A stretch of 61,066 bases of DNA from Yersinia pekkanenii (GTDB taxonomy: Bacteria > Pseudomonadota > Gammaproteobacteria > Enterobacterales > Enterobacteriaceae). The notes beneath the pieces are model-generated. The model saw only the letters and a list, made by a program, of their open reading frames with translations, was not told where the DNA came from and did no database searches. A program made the position numbers and the translations under genes. Positions 58,545 to 61,066 of this stretch are shown piece after piece. The stretch is from contig NZ_CQAZ01000027.1 of assembly GCF_001152565.1 (NCBI RefSeq), positions 2,018-63,083 of the forward strand. Direction: 5' to 3'. The first letter of the stretch is position 1, and every line of letters starts with the position of its first letter.

Positions 58545-59633
58545 ATGATGCAAGCGCAACAATTCGCGCACCTGGTACTTGAGTGGTACCAACGCTTTGG
58601 TCGCAAAACACTGCCATGGCAATTGGATAAAACGCCTTATCAAGTCTGGTTGTCAGAGGTGATGTTGCAACAAACTCAAGTTGCGACCGTCATTCCCTAT
58701 TTCCAACGCTTTATGCTGCGCTTTCCTGATATCCGCTCTTTGGCAGCGGCACCGTTGGATGAGGTTCTGCATTTATGGACTGGCTTAGGTTACTACGCCC
58801 GTGCCAGAAACCTGCATAAAGCCGCCCAAACTGTGGTTGAACGCCACTTGGGTGAGTTTCCCACTACTTTTGACGAGATACTCGCACTACCTGGTATTGG
58901 GCGTTCAACTGCTGGTGCCATTTTGTCGCTCTCTTTAGGGCAACATTTTCCTATTTTAGATGGTAACGTCAAACGAGTGTTGGCTCGTTGTTACGCCATT
59001 GAAGGATGGCCCGGTAAAAAGGATGTCGAAGGCCGCCTGTGGCAAAGCAGTGAAGATGTCACACCCGCTAAAGGCGTAGGCCAGTTTAACCAAGCGATGA
59101 TGGATTTAGGGGCCATGGTTTGTACCCGTTCTAAACCCAAATGTGAACTGTGCCCGCTGAATACCGGCTGTATGGCTTATGCTAACCACAGTTGGGCGCG
59201 CTACCCAGGTAAAAAACCCAAGCAGATACTGCCCGAAAAAACCGCCTATTTTCTATTGCTGCAAAACGGCGCTCAGGTGTGGCTCGAACAACGCCCTCCC
59301 GTGGGACTCTGGGGCGGGTTATTTTGTTTCCCACAATTTCCTGAGCAAGATGATCTGGACCGTTGGTTACAACAGCGTGGTATGACTACCGGCGGCTTGC
59401 AGCAGCTAACGGCTTTTCGCCATACCTTCAGCCACTTTCATCTGGATATTGTCCCAATGTGGCTGAATGGTGCGTCATCCAGTGGATGCATGGATGATGG
59501 CGCAGGTCTCTGGTATAACTTAGCACAGCCACCTTCGGTAGGATTAGCGGCTCCGGTTGAACGCTTATTACTTCAATTAGCAAAAGACGAGTTATCAAAA
59601 GAAGAGTTAGCAAAGGAAGAATTGGTAAAATAA
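58545..59633 (+). CDS. mutY: A/G-specific adenine DNA glycosylase MutY
   Basis: Removes adenine mispaired with 8-oxoguanine. The start [15 protein letters not shown] at 58545 gives 362 aa; the frame opens 38 codons earlier without similarity. The helix-hairpin-helix [11 protein letters not shown] (about 115-125), catalytic Asp in PILDGNVKR and the [4Fe-4S] set C-x6-C-x2-C-x5-C ([17 protein letters not shown]) are intact. The NUDIX-like C-domain recognises 8-oxoG. The protein ends in an unusual repeat tail ([18 protein letters not shown]) not present in E. coli MutY. yggX and mltC follow. Confidence 0.96.
   Translation: MMQAQQFAHLVLEWYQRFGRKTLPWQLDKTPYQVWLSEVMLQQTQVATVIPYFQRFMLRFPDIRSLAAAPLDEVLHLWTGLGYYARARNLHKAAQTVVERHLGEFPTTFDEILALPGIGRSTAGAILSLSLGQHFPILDGNVKRVLARCYAIEGWPGKKDVEGRLWQSSEDVTPAKGVGQFNQAMMDLGAMVCTRSKPKCELCPLNTGCMAYANHSWARYPGKKPKQILPEKTAYFLLLQNGAQVWLEQRPPVGLWGGLFCFPQFPEQDDLDRWLQQRGMTTGGLQQLTAFRHTFSHFHLDIVPMWLNGASSSGCMDDGAGLWYNLAQPPSVGLAAPVERLLLQLAKDELSKEELAKEELVK
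59577..59633 (+). repeat. In-frame 15-bp tandem repeats at the mutY 3' end
   Basis: TTAGCAAAAGACGAG (59577-59591), TTATCAAAAGAAGAG (59592-59606) and TTAGCAAAGGAAGAA (59607-59621) are followed by the partial unit TTGGTAAAATAA carrying the stop codon. The unit encodes L-A/S-K-E/D-E. Confidence 0.9.
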
Positions 59634-59699
59634 TAACGGGCAACACCGCCGTCTACCCAAACAGCTTTATTTGACGAGAGTCATAGAAGAGGATCTAGC

Positions 59700-59972
59700 A
59701 TGAGCAGAACGATTTTTTGCACATTTTTGAAGAAAGATGCTGAGGGGCAGGACTTTCAGTTGTATCCGGGTGAAATCGGCAAACGGATCTATAACGAAAT
59801 TTCAAAAGAGGCTTGGGCACAATGGATAACCAAACAAACCATGCTGATTAACGAGAAAAAACTGAGCATGATGAATATTGAAGACCGCAAACTGCTGGAA
59901 CAGGAGATGGTCAACTTCCTGTTCGAAGGGCAAGATGTGCATATTGAAGGTTATACTCCACCGAGTCAGTAA
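59700..59972 (+). CDS. yggX: Fe(II)-trafficking protein YggX
   Basis: A small cytosolic protein that protects Fe-S clusters from oxidation; in the SoxRS regulon in E. coli. The 90-aa protein has the family start [19 protein letters not shown] with Cys7, then [14 protein letters not shown] and [17 protein letters not shown]. It lies between mutY and mltC as in other enterobacteria, 66 bp after mutY. A GGGG...CCCC hairpin follows near 59983-59999. Confidence 0.96.
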   Translation: MSRTIFCTFLKKDAEGQDFQLYPGEIGKRIYNEISKEAWAQWITKQTMLINEKKLSMMNIEDRKLLEQEMVNFLFEGQDVHIEGYTPPSQ

Positions 59973-60051
59973 CCCATTACGGGGTCTGCGCTGGCCCCGC
60001 TATTATTTATTCCTTAACGGGGATATTCCTCATCAAGATATGGCTTGTAAG

Positions 60052-61066
60052 ATGAAGAAAATTTTAGCTTTGCTGATAATTGCACCCTTGTTAGTGTCTT
60101 GTTCAGGTAATAAGAATCAGGAAGAAAAAGAAGCCGTTGTCAAAGACACCAACGGTTTTGAGATTTTAATGGGCCAATTTGCCCATAACATTGAAAATAT
60201 TTGGGGATTAAAAGAAGTTTTAATCGCGGGTCCGAAAGATTACGTTAAGTACACGGATCAATACCAAACCCGCAGCCATATCAACTTCGATGCCGGTACC
60301 ATTACGGTTGAAACTATTGCCACGACCGATCCGGCGGCTCATCTACGTCAGGCGATCATTACTACATTATTAATGGGCGATGATCCTGGTTCGATCGATC
60401 TCTACTCTGATGTCAACGATATTCAGATCAGCAAAGAACCTTTCCTCTATGGGCAGGTGCTGGATAACAATGGCCAGCCAATTCGCTGGGAATGGCGGGC
60501 AGCCCATTTTGCTGATTATTTGCTGCAAACCAAAATGCAAAAACGGACCTCCGGCCTACATGTTATCTGGTCGGTAACCTTGCAATTGGTGCCTAATCAT
60601 TTGGATAAGCGCGCACATAAATATCTGCCACTGGTGCGGCAATCGGCTGAACGATATGGTGTAGAAGAGTCATTAATTCTGGCTATTATGCAAACAGAAT
60701 CGAGCTTCAACCCGTATGCTGTCAGCGGCTCTGACGCGCTGGGTTTGATGCAGGTAGTTCAACATACTGCCGGGCGTGATGTATACAAACTGAAAGGTAA
60801 GAGTGGTCAGCCAAGCCGTAGCTATCTGTTCGATCCAGCCAATAATATCGATGCAGGTACTGCCTATCTGTCAATTTTGCAAAATACCTATTTGGGCGGT
60901 ATTCAAAATTCTACTTCACGGCGTTATGCCGTTATTACTTCCTATAATGGCGGTGCTGGCAGCGTATTGCGAGTATTCTCCAGCGACAAGAATCAAGCGG
61001 TAAATATTATCAATAATATGGCACCAGGAGATGTATTCCAAACACTGATCACTAAACACCCATCCG
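60052..61066 (+). CDS. mltC: Membrane-bound lytic murein transglycosylase C (3'-truncated by window)
   Basis: An outer-membrane lipoprotein that cleaves peptidoglycan glycan strands, leaving 1,6-anhydro ends. The start ATG 60052 ([17 protein letters not shown]) gives a lipoprotein signal with Cys17. An alternative ATG at 60040 is in frame but lengthens the signal. Conserved N-domain [23 protein letters not shown] and the SLT domain with catalytic Glu near 216 ([10 protein letters not shown]), [13 protein letters not shown] and [17 protein letters not shown] follow, each as in E. coli. 338 codons are seen; roughly 20 remain beyond the edge. Confidence 0.95.
   Translation, partial: MKKILALLIIAPLLVSCSGNKNQEEKEAVVKDTNGFEILMGQFAHNIENIWGLKEVLIAGPKDYVKYTDQYQTRSHINFDAGTITVETIATTDPAAHLRQAIITTLLMGDDPGSIDLYSDVNDIQISKEPFLYGQVLDNNGQPIRWEWRAAHFADYLLQTKMQKRTSGLHVIWSVTLQLVPNHLDKRAHKYLPLVRQSAERYGVEESLILAIMQTESSFNPYAVSGSDALGLMQVVQHTAGRDVYKLKGKSGQPSRSYLFDPANNIDAGTAYLSILQNTYLGGIQNSTSRRYAVITSYNGGAGSVLRVFSSDKNQAVNIINNMAPGDVFQTLITKHPS

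Overview
The window looks like chromosomal DNA of a Yersinia species. The gene order is the enterobacterial backbone known from the E. coli serA-fbaA-tktA-speA-metK-mutY region. The intergenic gaps are littered with ERIC-type repeats (TA-flanked, about 127 bp, core GAGCTTAC...GTAAGTGATTCGGG), and the gene neighbourhoods (aguBA, proC between yggS and yggT, glsB) are ones I associate with Yersinia. The genus call is inference from gene order and protein similarity recalled from memory; the species is not determined.

Layout. Positions 1-1905 are the end of an integrated element: an Ash/Icd-like small ORF, an unknown small ORF and a P4-type integrase preceded by four 16-bp repeats, sitting against tRNA-Gly(CCC). 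From 2.1 to 8.3 kb lies a leftward block xerD-dsbC-recJ-prfB-lysS, with the programmed frameshift of RF2 intact, and divergent fldB. Between 9 and 13.5 kb are sdhE-ygfX, ygfZ, trhA, an SDR gene and a lipocalin-like gene. The glycine cleavage operon gcvTHP (13.6-18.2 kb) is followed by the ubiquinone hydroxylase/peptidase block pepP-ubiH-ubiI with ygfB upstream, then zapA, 6S RNA and fau. serA, rpiA, argP, yggE, argO and mscS lead into the glycolytic genes fbaA, pgk and epd and then tktA (25-37 kb). The interval 37.6-43.2 kb holds loiP, an orphan Rieske gene where E. coli carries speB, speA with a small upstream ORF resembling yqgB, and metK with tandem MetJ boxes. From 43.3 kb to the right edge run sprT, endA, rsmE, gshB, yqgE, ruvX, aguB-aguA, the PilT-like yggR, yggS, proC, yggT, yggU, rdgB, hemW, yggN, glsB, yggL, trmB, mutY, yggX and a truncated mltC.

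How genes work together. SpeA makes agmatine, and AguA plus AguB convert it to putrescine through N-carbamoylputrescine, which fits the absence of speB from its E. coli position. SerA, the glycine cleavage proteins and Fau belong to serine/glycine/one-carbon metabolism. Epd, Pgk, FbaA, TktA and RpiA cover triose, pentose and vitamin B6 precursor metabolism. UbiI and UbiH act in ubiquinone synthesis.

Most of the window is ordinary housekeeping DNA, and I did not find a convincing new multi-gene system. The best leads are small: the 47-codon ORF overlapping the speA start, the 16-bp repeats at the integrase start, the 19-bp repeat array running into fau, a palindrome inside the gcv operon, the repeat-built tail of MutY, and many ERIC copies at different stages of decay.
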